Both the position numbers and the translations under genes were made by a program. 64,000 nt of DNA, taken from Micromonospora sp. HK10 (GTDB lineage: Bacteria > Actinomycetota > Actinomycetes > Mycobacteriales > Micromonosporaceae). Each line of letters begins with the position of its first letter. Positions within the stretch are counted from its first letter, which is position 1. The notes under the pieces were generated by a model, which was given only the letters and a program-made list of their open reading frames with translations, had not been told where the DNA came from and made no database searches. This document shows positions 42,892 to 53,948 of the stretch, one piece after another. The stretch is from positions 62,001 through 126,000 of the forward strand of contig NZ_KQ058649.1 in the NCBI RefSeq assembly GCF_000982955.1. Direction: 5' to 3'.

Positions 42892-43860
42892 ATGAACTGC
42901 CAGACCTGCGGGGACGCCCCGTCTCCCGCCTTCGAGGAGTGCCAGCGCTGCGGCACCCGGACCGGCCAGCCGGCGGTGGCCCCCGGCGTGCCCACGTACG
43001 CCGTCCGAGGGCTGGGCGTGGCCGCCTCCGTCGCGGTCGGGGCGACCGCCGTGCTGTTCCTGCTGTCGGCGCTCTTCCCGCTGCTGGGGGTCCGCCTGGC
43101 CCGCTCGGCCGCCGCGCAGCTCGACCGGGACGTGCTGCTGGGCGCGGTGCTGGCCGAGGTCGCGTTCACCCTGCCGTTCGTACTCGCCCTGCTGACCGCC
43201 GCGACGCTGGTGGTGATCTGGACCTGGCGGGTGCGGAAGAACCTGGACGCGTTCCCGGGCGCCGCGCCGACCCAGGGCACCGGCTGGGCGATCGCCGGTT
43301 GGCTGGTGCCGATCGCCAGCTTCGTCGTGCCCGTCCGGGTGGTCGCCGAGGTGGCCCGGTACAGCCTGTGGCGGCGCCGTACCCCCGGGCTCATCTGGCT
43401 CTGGTGGGCGGCCTGGCTGGTGTTCTCGATCGGGGACCGGATCGTCGCCCAGGCGGAGGACCGGCGGTACGAACGGCTGACCCAGTGGCCGCGCAACGAC
43501 GGGGAGTTCGCCACCTACGTCCGCTTCTACCAGGACGCGCTTCCGCCACGGCTGCTGCCGGCGGTGGCCTGCCTGGTCGCGGCGATCTCGTTCATCGTGC
43601 TGATCCGCCGGATCTCCGCCGCCCAGCAGGACCGGATCGCGCGGGCCGTACCCGCCTGGCCCGGCTGGCCCGGTCACCCCGGCTGGCCCGCGGCCGCCGC
43701 TCCCGCGCCGTTCCCGGTGGCCCACACCGCGCCCGTGCCGCACGCCGCGCCCGTGCCGCACGCCGCGCCCGGCGCGGCGGTGGAGCTCGCGCCGCCGGCC
43801 GGCCCGTCGGCGGCGTCGCCGCAGGTTCCGCCGGGACCGGGTGGCACGATCGGGGCATGA
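42892..43860 (+). CDS. DUF4328 domain membrane protein with zinc-ribbon start
   Basis: The protein has 322 residues. It starts with two Cys pairs (CQTCGDAPSPAFEECQRC), a small zinc ribbon, followed by four or more hydrophobic segments. The DUF4328 core has WRVRKNLDAFPGA and GWAIAGWLVPIASFVVP. The C-terminal 70 residues are Pro/Ala-rich with short repeats (VPHAAPVPHAAP) and likely disordered. The function is not known. The stop overlaps the ATG of threonine deaminase (ATGA), an unexpected coupling between a membrane protein and an amino-acid enzyme. ATG 42892 gives the zinc ribbon directly at the N-terminus. Confidence 0.8.
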   Translation: MNCQTCGDAPSPAFEECQRCGTRTGQPAVAPGVPTYAVRGLGVAASVAVGATAVLFLLSALFPLLGVRLARSAAAQLDRDVLLGAVLAEVAFTLPFVLALLTAATLVVIWTWRVRKNLDAFPGAAPTQGTGWAIAGWLVPIASFVVPVRVVAEVARYSLWRRRTPGLIWLWWAAWLVFSIGDRIVAQAEDRRYERLTQWPRNDGEFATYVRFYQDALPPRLLPAVACLVAAISFIVLIRRISAAQQDRIARAVPAWPGWPGHPGWPAAAAPAPFPVAHTAPVPHAAPVPHAAPGAAVELAPPAGPSAASPQVPPGPGGTIGA

Positions 43861-45080
43861 CGGAACTGGTCGGTCTCGCCGACGTACAGGCCGCGCGGGA
43901 GCTGCTCGCCGGGGTCACCCGGACCACCCCGCTGGAGCCTTCCCGGCCGTTGAGCGCCGCGCTGGGCGGCCCGGTGTGGCTGAAGTGCGAGAACCTGCAA
44001 CGGGCCGGGTCGTACAAGGTGCGCGGCGCGTACGTGCGGATCTCCCGGCTCTCCCCGGCGGAGCGGGAGCGCGGCGTGGTCGCGGCGAGCGCGGGCAACC
44101 ACGCGCAGGGGGTGGCGCTCGCCGCCGGACTGGTCGGCACGCACGCCACGGTCTTCATGCCGGTGAACGCCCCGCTGCCGAAGGTGGCCGCCACCAAGGG
44201 GTACGGCGCCTCGGTCGAGCTGGTCGGCAACACGGTGGACGAGGCGCTGGTCGCGGCGCAGACCTACGCGGAGCGGACCGGGGCGGTGCTCATCCACCCG
44301 TTCGACCACGCGGACGTCATCGCCGGCCAGGGCACGGTGGCGCTGGAGCTCCTCGAACAGTGCCCGGACGTGAAGACGATCGTGACCGGGGTGGGCGGCG
44401 GTGGCCTGATCTCCGGGATGGCGGTGGCGGCCAAGGCGCTGCGCCCCGACGTACGCGTGATCGGGGTGCAGGCGGCGAGCGCCGCCGCCTTCCCGCCCTC
44501 GCTCAAGGCCGGCGAGCCGGTCCGCCTGCCGTCGTTCTCGACCATCGCCGACGGCATCGCGGTGGGCCGCCCCGGCGAGCTGACCTTCACCCACGTCCGC
44601 AAGCTGGTCGACGAGATCGTCACGGTCTCCGAGGAGGACATCTCCCGGGCGCTGCTGATGCTGCTGGAGCGGGGCAAGCAGGTGGTCGAGCCGGCCGGGG
44701 CGGTCGGCGTGGCGGCGCTGCTGGCCGGGGTGGTCGAGGGGGTGCGGGCGCCGGTGGTGGCGGTGCTCTCCGGCGGCAACATCGACCCGCTGCTGTTGCT
44801 CCGGGTGATCGAGCACGGCCTGGCCGCGGCCGGCCGCTACCTGCGCGTGACGGTGCGCTGTTCGGACCGGCCGGGCCAGCTCGCGTCGCTGCTCAGCGAG
44901 ATCGCCGAGCACCGGGCCAACGTGGTGGACGTCGAGCACCAGCGGGCCAACCCGCACCTGGGCCTGGGTGAGGTGGAGGTGGCCCTGTCGGTGGAGACCC
45001 GCGGGGTGGAGCACTCGGACACGTTGATCAGCGCCCTGCGGGCCAGCGGCTACCAGGTGGTCTTCGCGGCCGAGTCGTGA
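43857..45080 (+). CDS. ilvA: threonine ammonia-lyase (biosynthetic or catabolic)
   Basis: This 407-residue PLP enzyme deaminates threonine to 2-oxobutyrate. The PLP Lys54 is in RAGSYKVRGAYVR; the phosphate loop is GVGGGGLISGMA; SAGNHAQGVALAA is the substrate loop. The C-terminal 75 residues are a single ACT-like domain (LRVTVRCSDRPGQLASLLSE), the form found in TdcB/IlvA of actinobacteria, shorter than E. coli IlvA. Isoleucine feedback through that domain is likely but not proven. The start overlaps the DUF4328 stop. It ends before a pair of strong terminators shared with the convergent greA gene. Confidence 0.9.
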   Translation: MTELVGLADVQAARELLAGVTRTTPLEPSRPLSAALGGPVWLKCENLQRAGSYKVRGAYVRISRLSPAERERGVVAASAGNHAQGVALAAGLVGTHATVFMPVNAPLPKVAATKGYGASVELVGNTVDEALVAAQTYAERTGAVLIHPFDHADVIAGQGTVALELLEQCPDVKTIVTGVGGGGLISGMAVAAKALRPDVRVIGVQAASAAAFPPSLKAGEPVRLPSFSTIADGIAVGRPGELTFTHVRKLVDEIVTVSEEDISRALLMLLERGKQVVEPAGAVGVAALLAGVVEGVRAPVVAVLSGGNIDPLLLLRVIEHGLAAAGRYLRVTVRCSDRPGQLASLLSEIAEHRANVVDVEHQRANPHLGLGEVEVALSVETRGVEHSDTLISALRASGYQVVFAAES

Positions 45081-45100
45081 GCCGCGCCGGCCGACGGAAA

Positions 45101-45136
45101 CGCGAACGCCCCGACCGGTAGGTCGGGGCGTTCGCG
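45101..45136. terminator. strong terminator after ilvA
   Basis: A perfect 16-bp stem with loop GGTA (45101-45116 with 45121-45136) lies 20 bases after the ilvA stop. Confidence 0.85.
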
Positions 45137-45139
45137 GTG

Positions 45140-45190
45140 TGGCTCGGGTCCGAGGAGCCTGTCAGCCTCGGTCGGGTCGGACCCGAGCCA
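45140..45190. terminator. second terminator, facing greA
   Basis: A perfect 14-bp stem (45140-45153 with 45177-45190) starts only three bases after the previous hairpin and lies 23 bases past the greA stop on the minus strand. The two hairpins give each convergent gene its own terminator. Confidence 0.7.
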
Positions 45191-45213
45191 CCCGGCGCGG
45201 GTCCGGATGTCTG

Positions 45214-45714
45214 CTAGCCGGAGAACGGCTCGAACTTCACCACCGTCACCTTGATGTCGGCGCCGCTGGGCGCCGTGTAGGTGCAGGTCTGGCCCGCCTT
45301 GCCGCCGAGGATCGCCTTGCCGAGCGCCGACTCGGGGCTGTAGACGGTCAGGTCGGTGGTGGAGGCGATCTCCCGGGAGCCGAGCAGGAAGGTCTCCGTG
45401 TCGTCGGCGTCGTCGTCGAAGTAGATCGTCACCACCATGCCGGGCGACACCGCGTCGGCGGTCGGAGCCTCGCCGACCTTGGCGGTGCGCAGCAGCTCCT
45501 GGAGGTAGCGGATGCGCCCCTCGGCCTTGCCCTGCTCTTCCCGGGCGGCGTGGTAGCCACCGTTCTCCCGCAGGTCGCCCTCTTCGCGCCGGGCGTTGAT
45601 CTCGGCGGCGATGACCGGCCGGTTGGCGATGTGCTCGTCGAGCTCGGCCTTCAGGCGGTCGTATGCGTCCTGGGACAGCCAGGTGGCGGGCGCCTCGTTG
45701 CCGTTGGTGGACAC
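45214..45714 (-). CDS. greA: transcription elongation factor GreA
   Basis: This 166-residue GreA stimulates transcript cleavage in backtracked RNA polymerase. The N-terminal coiled coil (about residues 12-75) carries the tip acidic residues in [22 protein letters not shown]. The C-terminal FKBP-like domain has [21 protein letters not shown] 45714 has AGGAG eight bases upstream. It is probably transcribed alone, as the next gene on the strand (DUF4307) lies 125 bp upstream. Confidence 0.95.
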   Translation of the reverse strand: MSTNGNEAPATWLSQDAYDRLKAELDEHIANRPVIAAEINARREEGDLRENGGYHAAREEQGKAEGRIRYLQELLRTAKVGEAPTADAVSPGMVVTIYFDDDADDTETFLLGSREIASTTDLTVYSPESALGKAILGGKAGQTCTYTAPSGADIKVTVVKFEPFSG

Positions 45715-45839
45715 AGGCGGTCTCCTCGGTTGGTACGGACTGGCTGACAGGTGAACTTCCAAGTTACCAGTGCCGCACCGCACGGGGGTGTCGCCGATCA
45801 CCCCGAGAGGCAGGGCCGGAACCCCCGGTTCCGGGCGGG

Positions 45840-46274
45840 TCAGGCCGCCGGCCGGCAGCGCAGCACCTCGCCGATGAAGGGCCGGGCGGTGGTCGGCACC
45901 TCCCGCTGGGCGGTGACGTGCCGCTGGCCGGCGGCGGCGGTCACGGTCGTTTCGACGTGTCCCACCTCGGCGCCGTCGTGGGCGCGAGCGCGCAGCAGGC
46001 AGGTCGCCGACCCGCCGGGCGGCACGGTGACCCGGAAGTCGACCACCACGCGGGAGTCGGTGATCCCGGTGTAGGTGATCACCTGGGCGCGGTAGTCGGG
46101 GTCGCCGTACTGCCGGTAGAGCTTCGTGGCGGCCAGCCCGAGGACGGCCAGCAGCACGACCGCCACCAGGGCCGGCAACAGCGGACGGCGGCGGCCGGGC
46201 TCCCGGCGACGGCCGTAACGGCCGGGCGGGAAGACCGGCTCACCCGGTGCGATTGTGGCGTGCGTCTCGCTCAC
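45840..46274 (-). CDS. DUF4307 membrane protein
   Basis: This 144-residue protein has a cytoplasmic, Arg/Pro-rich N-terminus ([15 protein letters not shown]), one membrane segment at about 33-50 and an extracytoplasmic beta-rich domain with a conserved Cys pair (ATCLLRA and VLRCRPA). This is the DUF4307 architecture, found only in actinobacteria and commonly divergent from mca, as here. The function is unknown. GTG 46274 is used; the 210-bp divergent spacer holds the promoters for both directions. Confidence 0.85.
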   Translation of the reverse strand: MSETHATIAPGEPVFPPGRYGRRREPGRRRPLLPALVAVVLLAVLGLAATKLYRQYGDPDYRAQVITYTGITDSRVVVDFRVTVPPGGSATCLLRARAHDGAEVGHVETTVTAAAGQRHVTAQREVPTTARPFIGEVLRCRPAA

Positions 46275-46484
46275 CGGCGGGTATCTCCTGGCGTTGTTGT
46301 CGGCGGCATCGGCAAGAATGGCAGAGTCCATCTTCCCAGCCCGGCGCTGAGTCAAGGATGGCAGGTCGGGCGCGGCGCCCGCCGGCCAGCACGGGGGCTT
46401 TCGCGGGCGCGGGGGGAGATTCCGGCAGGTCAGCCGGTCCGGCCCGGGTGGGTCCGGCCGGTCGGCACAGACGAGGAGCCGAAG

Positions 46485-47366
46485 GTGGCCCAGCAGTTGC
46501 GTCTCATGGCGGTGCACGCCCATCCCGACGACGAGTCGAGCAAGGGCGCCGCGACCACGGCGAAATACGTCGCCGAGGGGGTGGATGTCCTGGTCGTCAC
46601 CTGCACCGGCGGTGAGCGGGGCAGCGTGCTCAACCCGAAGATGGACCGGCCGGACGTCTGGGCCAACATCGGCGAGATCCGCCGCGCCGAGATGGACGCG
46701 GCCCGCGCGATCCTCGGCATCGAGCAGGCCTGGCTCGGCTTCATCGACTCCGGGCTGCCCGAGGGCGACCCGCTGCCGCCGCTGCCCGAGGGCTGCTTCG
46801 CGCTGCAGGACATCGAGGTCGCGGCCGCCCCGCTGGTGCGGCTGATGCGCCAGTTCCGTCCGCACGTCGTCACCACGTACGACGAGGAGGGCGGCTACCC
46901 GCACCCGGACCACATCATGACCCACAAGGTGACGGTGGCCGCGTTCGAGGCCGCCGGCGATCCGGAGCGCTACCCCGACCTGGGTGAGCCGTGGCAGCCG
47001 TTGAAGCTCTACTACGACATCGGGTTCTCCCGGGCGAAGATCATGGCGCTGCACGAGGGGATGCTCGCCGCCGGCCTGGAGTCGCCGTACGGCGACTGGA
47101 TGAAGCGCTGGGAGGACCGGGAGGACAAGGGCGGCCGGATCACCACCCGGGTGGAGTGCGCGGAATACTTCCCGGTCCGCGACGACGCGCTGCGCGCCCA
47201 CGCCACCCAGATCGACCCGGACGGCTTCTGGTTCCAGGTGCCGATGGACCTGCAGCAGCGCGCCTGGCCGACGGAGGACTACCAGCTCGCCCGCTCGCTG
47301 GTGGACAGCCCGCTGCCCGAGTCGGACCTCTTCGCCGGGGTCCGGGAGACGGCCCATGCCCGCTGA
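46485..47366 (+). CDS. mca: mycothiol S-conjugate amidase
   Basis: This 293-residue zinc amidase of the MshB/Mca (LmbE-like) family cleaves mycothiol conjugates so that toxins leave as mercapturic acids. The zinc motif HAHPDDESS is at residues 11-19, and the third ligand is in GGYPHPDHIMTH. The Mca-specific stretch KGAATTAKYVAEGVDV and length favour Mca over MshB, the mycothiol-synthesis deacetylase. GTG 46485 has GAGGAG six bases upstream. Its presence shows that the organism makes mycothiol and is an actinobacterium. Confidence 0.93.
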   Translation: MAQQLRLMAVHAHPDDESSKGAATTAKYVAEGVDVLVVTCTGGERGSVLNPKMDRPDVWANIGEIRRAEMDAARAILGIEQAWLGFIDSGLPEGDPLPPLPEGCFALQDIEVAAAPLVRLMRQFRPHVVTTYDEEGGYPHPDHIMTHKVTVAAFEAAGDPERYPDLGEPWQPLKLYYDIGFSRAKIMALHEGMLAAGLESPYGDWMKRWEDREDKGGRITTRVECAEYFPVRDDALRAHATQIDPDGFWFQVPMDLQQRAWPTEDYQLARSLVDSPLPESDLFAGVRETAHAR

Positions 47367-47414
47367 TCCGGCGGGGGGCTACCCTGGGGGGCAGCCACAT
47401 ATCGGAGGAACACC

Positions 47415-47711
47415 ATGCTGACCACCGCCGCCCAGGTGCTCGCGGAGAACAACTTCGGTGACACCCGTACGGGTGGGCTGGCCGGTCCGATGGGTCTTTT
47501 CCTCATCCTGCTGCTCGGCGCCGCGACCATCCTGCTGATCCGCAACATGAACGCCCGGCTGCGGCGGCTGCCGGACCGGTTCCCCCAGCAGGGCGGTCCG
47601 GCCGACCACACCCCGGCCGACGCGGCAGTCACCGATCCGACAGGCGGCTCCACCGCGCAGGAATCGCACCCGACGGCTCCCAACGGCTCCGAGCAGCGCC
47701 GAAACGGGTAG
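47415..47711 (+). CDS. small membrane protein downstream of mca
   Basis: This 98-residue protein has a single hydrophobic segment (about residues 25-42, MGLFLILLLGAATILLIRNM) followed by a basic stretch and a disordered Ser/Thr/Pro-rich tail. Homologues are regularly found directly after mca in actinobacteria, but no function is known to me. GGAGG lies seven bases before ATG 47415. It is 48 bp from mca and followed by a clear terminator, so it closes the mca transcript. Confidence 0.75.
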   Translation: MLTTAAQVLAENNFGDTRTGGLAGPMGLFLILLLGAATILLIRNMNARLRRLPDRFPQQGGPADHTPADAAVTDPTGGSTAQESHPTAPNGSEQRRNG

Positions 47712-47731
47712 TCGGCGCATGAATCACGTCG

Positions 47732-47767
47732 AAGCCGGTCGTCGCCCCCTGTTGCGACCACCGGCTT
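47732..47767 (+). terminator. terminator after the mca operon
   Basis: A 14-bp stem with one mismatch (47732-47745 with 47754-47767) and an eight-base loop lies 20 bases past the stop of the small membrane protein. Confidence 0.75.
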
Positions 47768-47777
47768 TGGCTTAGCC

Positions 47778-47819
47778 TTCCGCCGGGGGGACCAAAAGTC
47801 CCTGAGCCGTGCGCGGAAG
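47778..47819 (+). promoter_or_regulatory. structured element and DevR-like box before the c-di-GMP gene
   Basis: An outer CTTCCGC/GCGGAAG pair (47778-47784, 47813-47819) encloses GGGACCAAAAGTCCC (47788-47802), itself a palindrome. As DNA this resembles the DosR/DevR box GGGACTWWAGTCCC with one extra base in the spacer; as RNA it is a two-level hairpin. It lies 73-114 bases upstream of the GGDEF-EAL start. I could not fit it to the c-di-GMP riboswitch consensus. Confidence 0.35.
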
Positions 47820-47891
47820 GGGGGCGCCGATGTTCGTGGCAGCCGTGGCCGCCCGCCGTGCCCTCGGACCACCGCCGGACGGGGTGGGCCC

Positions 47892-50423
47892 GTGACCTCC
47901 GGCAGGGGCGGTGACCGCCCCGACCGGCTCGGCCTGCGCGGCACGCCGGTCGGGGTTCTCCTGCTGACCGTCGCGGTCGCGGTGACCGCCCTGGTGGCCA
48001 CCGTGCTGGGGCTCGCCGGTCCCGCGTCCCTGCCAGCGGACGACCCGCTGCCGCCGGCCGCCCGCTTCGGCATCGCGGTCGCCGCCGTCGCCGTGGCCCA
48101 CTTCGCCCGCCTGCGGTTCCGCACCGCGACCGGGATGGTCAGCATCACCTGGGGCGAGGCGGCGCTGGTCATCTGCCTCTACGTCGCACCGGCCGGCTGG
48201 CTGCCGGCGGCGACCCTGCTCGGCGCCGGGGCCGCCTGGACGGCCATGTCGCTGCTCGCCGACCGCCGCCCGGTGCTGGAACTGGTCCGGATCATCGGCT
48301 CGCTGACCGCCGCCGCGGCCCTCGCCGCCGTGGTGGCCACCGCGCTCGGCCGGCCGCTGCTGGCCGCGCCGACGCCCGAGCTGGCCCTCGCGCTGGTCGC
48401 CGGCTCGGTGACGTACCTGCTGACCACGGTCTGGCTGGGCGGGGCCACGCTGGCGCTGCGGCACGGCATCCCGATCGGCCCGCCGCTGATCGCGGCGCTC
48501 CGCGGCAAGCTGCTGATGTTCGTCGGGAACGTGGCCGTCGGCCTGGTGGTGGTCACGCTGCTGGAGCTGGACGCCCGCTGGCTGCTGCTCCTGCCGCCGC
48601 CGCTCTGGCTGCTCCAGCAGACCTACCGGCACCGGCTCCGGGCCGACCAGGAGCGGCGCACCTGGCGGGCGTTCGCGGAGGCCACCGCCGCGCTCAACCA
48701 GCTCGACGAGCGGGGCGTGGCGACGGCCGCGGTGTCCGGCGCGCTGTCCCTGTTCGGCGCCGAACTGGTCGAGGTGGACGTGGCTCGGGGCGACGGCCGG
48801 TGGCGGCGCTACCGGGCCGACGCGGGCGGCCAGGTGCGCGACCGCGAGATCACACCCCCGGCCCCGGCCGAGCCCGGGGAGCACGAGCTGGTGCGGTCGC
48901 TCACCGTGGGCAGCACCGAGGTGGGCCGGCTGCGGGTGCACTTCGCCCGGTCCGCCCCGCCGAGCGCCCGGGAGCGCGACGGGGTGGCCGCGTTCGGCGA
49001 CGCCCTGGCCGCCGCCCTGCACGACGCCGCCACCCACCGGGAGCTGCGGCTGGTCACCGCCCGTTCGTCGTACGAGGCGGTGCACGACCAGCTCACCGGG
49101 CTGCTCAACCGGGCCGCCCTGCTCACCAAGGGCGACGAGGCGCTGCGGCAGCTCGCGCACGATCATCCGGTGGCGCTGCTGCTGCTCGACGTGAACCAGT
49201 TCAAGGAGGTCAACGACACCCTGGGGCACGCCGCGGGGGACCAGCTGCTGCGGCTGACCGCGAGCCGGCTGGCCGCCCTGGCCCGTCCCGGCGACCTGCT
49301 CGGCCGGCTCGGTGGCGACGAGTTCGCCCTGCTGCTGACCGCGGTCCCGGTGCTCGACGACCGGACCGTCCCGATCGCGTACGCGCTGCGCCAGGCCCGG
49401 GAGATCGCCGAGCGGCTGGCCGCGCCGACCGAGGTGGCCGGGGTGCGGATGTCCGTCGAGGTGGCCGTCGGGGTGGTGGTCGCCGACGCGGGTACCGCCG
49501 ACATGACCGAGCTGCTGCGCCGAGCCGACATCGCCATGTACCAGGCGAAGGAGGGCGGCGGCAGCGTCGCCGCGTACGACAGCTCCCGGGACGCGGCGAG
49601 CACCGACCACCTGGCGCTCCTCGCCGAGCTGCGGGAGGCGCTGGAGGCCGACGACCAGCTGGTGCTGGCGTTGCAGCCGGCGGTGGACCTGACCACCGGC
49701 GCGCCGACCGGGGTGGAGGCGCTGATCCGCTGGCAGCACCCGCGCCGCGGTTGGCTCGGCCCGGCCGACTTCATCCGCCCGGTGGAGAACAGCGAGCAGC
49801 TCGGCACCTTCACCCGGTACGTGCTGGACAAGGCGCTCGCGGTGGCCGCCGACTGGGCCCGTGAGGGGCTGGACGTGCCGATCTCGGTCAACCTCTCGGC
49901 GCGCAGCCTGCTCGACCCGCGGCTGCCCGGCGAGATCGGCGACGCACTGCGCCGGCATCAGGTCCCGCCGCACCGGCTGGTCCTGGAGATCACCGAGACG
50001 GTGGTGATGAGCGAGCTGGAGGTCATCGACGAGGTGCTGACCAACCTCCGGACGATGGGCGTGCAGCTGGCCGTCGACGACTTCGGCACCGGGTTCTCGT
50101 CGCTGACCTTCCTGACCCGGATCGCGGTGGACGAGCTGAAGGTGGACCGCTCCTTCGTGCTCCGGATGGCCGACTCGCCGGAGGCGGCGGCGATCGTCCG
50201 TACCACGGTCGGGCTGGCCCAGGAGCTGGGCCTGCGGGTGGTGGCCGAGGGGGTGGAGACCGCCGAGCAGCGGACCGCGCTGGCGGAGCTGGGCTGCACC
50301 TCGGCGCAGGGTTACCACTTCTTCAAGCCGATGCCGGCGGACAAGATCGGGGCGGTGCTGGGGACGCTGCGCGACAACGCCCAGGGCAACGTCTTCCCGC
50401 TGCGCGCCGACGGCGCCTCCTGA
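47892..50423 (+). CDS. membrane-bound GGDEF-EAL c-di-GMP enzyme
   Basis: The protein has 843 residues. Residues 15-240 contain about seven hydrophobic segments, a membrane sensor domain. A GAF-like cytoplasmic region follows (about 260-380). The diguanylate cyclase domain begins with [14 protein letters not shown] and has an intact GGDEF near residue 477. The phosphodiesterase domain has an intact EAL ([11 protein letters not shown], near 607), [20 protein letters not shown] and VAEGVET. Both activities are therefore possible, and the net direction would be set by the sensor part. GTG 47892 is the start that places the first helix correctly. A structured element lies upstream. No other c-di-GMP gene is in the window. 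Confidence 0.93.
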   Translation: MTSGRGGDRPDRLGLRGTPVGVLLLTVAVAVTALVATVLGLAGPASLPADDPLPPAARFGIAVAAVAVAHFARLRFRTATGMVSITWGEAALVICLYVAPAGWLPAATLLGAGAAWTAMSLLADRRPVLELVRIIGSLTAAAALAAVVATALGRPLLAAPTPELALALVAGSVTYLLTTVWLGGATLALRHGIPIGPPLIAALRGKLLMFVGNVAVGLVVVTLLELDARWLLLLPPPLWLLQQTYRHRLRADQERRTWRAFAEATAALNQLDERGVATAAVSGALSLFGAELVEVDVARGDGRWRRYRADAGGQVRDREITPPAPAEPGEHELVRSLTVGSTEVGRLRVHFARSAPPSARERDGVAAFGDALAAALHDAATHRELRLVTARSSYEAVHDQLTGLLNRAALLTKGDEALRQLAHDHPVALLLLDVNQFKEVNDTLGHAAGDQLLRLTASRLAALARPGDLLGRLGGDEFALLLTAVPVLDDRTVPIAYALRQAREIAERLAAPTEVAGVRMSVEVAVGVVVADAGTADMTELLRRADIAMYQAKEGGGSVAAYDSSRDAASTDHLALLAELREALEADDQLVLALQPAVDLTTGAPTGVEALIRWQHPRRGWLGPADFIRPVENSEQLGTFTRYVLDKALAVAADWAREGLDVPISVNLSARSLLDPRLPGEIGDALRRHQVPPHRLVLEITETVVMSELEVIDEVLTNLRTMGVQLAVDDFGTGFSSLTFLTRIAVDELKVDRSFVLRMADSPEAAAIVRTTVGLAQELGLRVVAEGVETAEQRTALAELGCTSAQGYHFFKPMPADKIGAVLGTLRDNAQGNVFPLRADGAS

Positions 50424-50502
50424 CCCGGCCGGGGGCACGCCGACCCGGCGGTCCGCGGGTGACCCGACGGCGGCGCGCCGCGGGTCTGGTTATGGTCGTC
50501 GG

Positions 50503-52596
<2,094 letters not shown>

Positions 52597-52600
52597 GCGG

Positions 52601-53251
52601 TCAGGGCCAGAGCAGCTCGCGCTCCCAGCCGGTCGCGGCCCGACGGTAGCGCAGCCGGACGTGCCGGCGCTCCCGGTCGGCCTGCCAGAACTCGACCGTC
52701 TCGGGGGCGACCGTGTAGACCGTGTGCCCCTCGGCGACCAGGTCCGGGTCGGCGGCCAGTCGGGCGCGCACCGCGGCCAGTTCCCGGTCCAGCTCGGTCC
52801 GGTCGGGTAGGACGGCGCTCTGCCGGCCGGCCAGGGTCGCGATCCGGGAACCTTCCGGCCGGGCCAGGAAGTCCCGCCGGGACACGTCGGGATCGGCGGG
52901 TCGGGCGGTGCCGCGCACCCGGACCTGCCGGCCCTGCTCCCGCCAGTGGAAGCTGAGCGCGAGCCGCGGGTTGGCGGCGAGTTGCCGCCCCTTGGCGCTG
53001 GTGGAGGTGGTGGCGAAGTGCCAGCCGGCGGCGTCCAGATCCTTGAGGATCAGCACCCGCGCGTCCGGCCAGCCGTCGACGTCGACGGTCGAGACGGTCA
53101 TCGCATGCGGTTCGTCCACGCCGGCGTCGATCGCCCCGGCCAGCCAGGAGGCGAAGAGCGGAACCGGGGCGTCGGGCGTGTCGGCGGGGTCGAACGGGGG
53201 CATCTCGTGCGCGAGCACGGGAAGCCCGCGCAGCAGGTCGCGGGTGCTCAT
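52601..53251 (-). CDS. pdxH: pyridoxamine 5'-phosphate oxidase
   Basis: This 216-residue FMN enzyme makes pyridoxal phosphate, the cofactor of cbs, metB and ilvA in this window. The FMN-binding RVLILKDLDAAGWHFATT and the strand LSFHWREQGRQVRVRGTA are present, and the C-terminal substrate motif RERRHVRLRYRR is slightly different from the RLHDR motif of E. coli. The shorter N-terminus and modified C-terminus place it in the actinobacterial PdxH-like group; action on another vitamer cannot be excluded. It is 12 bp downstream of the PadR gene and in the same direction. Confidence 0.8.
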   Translation of the reverse strand: MSTRDLLRGLPVLAHEMPPFDPADTPDAPVPLFASWLAGAIDAGVDEPHAMTVSTVDVDGWPDARVLILKDLDAAGWHFATTSTSAKGRQLAANPRLALSFHWREQGRQVRVRGTARPADPDVSRRDFLARPEGSRIATLAGRQSAVLPDRTELDRELAAVRARLAADPDLVAEGHTVYTVAPETVEFWQADRERRHVRLRYRRAATGWERELLWP

Positions 53252-53263
53252 GACCTGATCATG

Positions 53264-53848
53264 TCAATCGGCGGCCGGTGGGCTGCCCTCGCCTCCCGCG
53301 GCACCGTTCCCGTCCGCCAACCGCAGTGGCCCCGGCAGGGCGTCGAACCAGTCGAGGACCGCCCGTTCGTAGGCCAGCCCGAACCGCAGCGTCGCCACCG
53401 AGTAGGGGTCGATGTCGTCGGCCTCCGCGGGCAGCGCGGCGGCCACCGCCTCGTATCCGGCGAGCCGGGCGGCGTGGGTGGCCCGGTGTGCGGCCAGGTA
53501 TTCGGCCAGCCGCTCCGGCGGCAGGTGCCGGCCGAAGAGCACCGTCAGCAGCAGCGGGAACCGGATGGCCTCCTCCGCCGGGGGGTTGGCGGCCCACTCG
53601 GCAAAGGCCGCGCGGCCGGCTTCGGTGATCTCGTAGGGCTGCCGATCGCGCCGCCCCCGCTCGCCGGCCCGGACCAGTCCGGCGGCGGCCATCGCGGCCA
53701 GTTCCCGGTAGACCTGGCTCTGGGTCAGGGACCAGAATCCGCCGATCCGCTGCTGCGCGTACTCGACCAGGTCCCAGCCGGTCATCGGGCCGTCGTGCAG
53801 GAAGCCCAGCAGGGAGGCGGCGGTGGCGTTCATCGGCCGGTCCGGCAT
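53264..53848 (-). CDS. PadR family transcriptional regulator (long form)
   Basis: This 194-residue protein has an N-terminal winged helix (ATAASLLGFLHDGPMTGWDL, SQVYRELAAMAAAGLV, wing RDRQPYEITEAG) and a C-terminal helical dimerisation domain, the VirR/AphA-like PadR subfamily. ATG 53848 has AAGGAG eight bases upstream. It is divergent from a small membrane protein across 100 bp that hold two palindromes, likely its operators. The pdxH gene follows 12 bp downstream and may be co-transcribed. Confidence 0.88.
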   Translation of the reverse strand: MPDRPMNATAASLLGFLHDGPMTGWDLVEYAQQRIGGFWSLTQSQVYRELAAMAAAGLVRAGERGRRDRQPYEITEAGRAAFAEWAANPPAEEAIRFPLLLTVLFGRHLPPERLAEYLAAHRATHAARLAGYEAVAAALPAEADDIDPYSVATLRFGLAYERAVLDWFDALPGPLRLADGNGAAGGEGSPPAAD

Positions 53849-53869
53849 CGGTTGCTCCTTCGAAGGTGC

Positions 53870-53930
53870 TTGACATCCCATTGTGTCAGGTCGCATGCTG
53901 ACTGCGGCGACCTCCCACAGTGGGAGGTCG
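53870..53930. promoter_or_regulatory. divergent operator region with two palindromes
   Basis: TGACA-N8-TGTCA (53871-53875 and 53884-53888) overlaps a TTGACA -35-like box at 53870-53875, with a weak -10 (CATGCT, 53894-53899) for the plus-strand gene. A second, perfect 23-bp palindrome with 11-bp arms around one central base lies at 53908-53930, just before the ribosome binding site of the membrane protein. Either could bind the PadR protein; the second could also fold in RNA. Confidence 0.5.
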
Positions 53931-53948
53931 GCTGCGGGGGAGGCTGTC

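Noticed and set aside
47712..47891. c-di-GMP riboswitch upstream of the GGDEF-EAL gene
   Set aside because: The conserved GGNCAAACC-type and GGGACGCAAAGCC-type segments of class I are absent.
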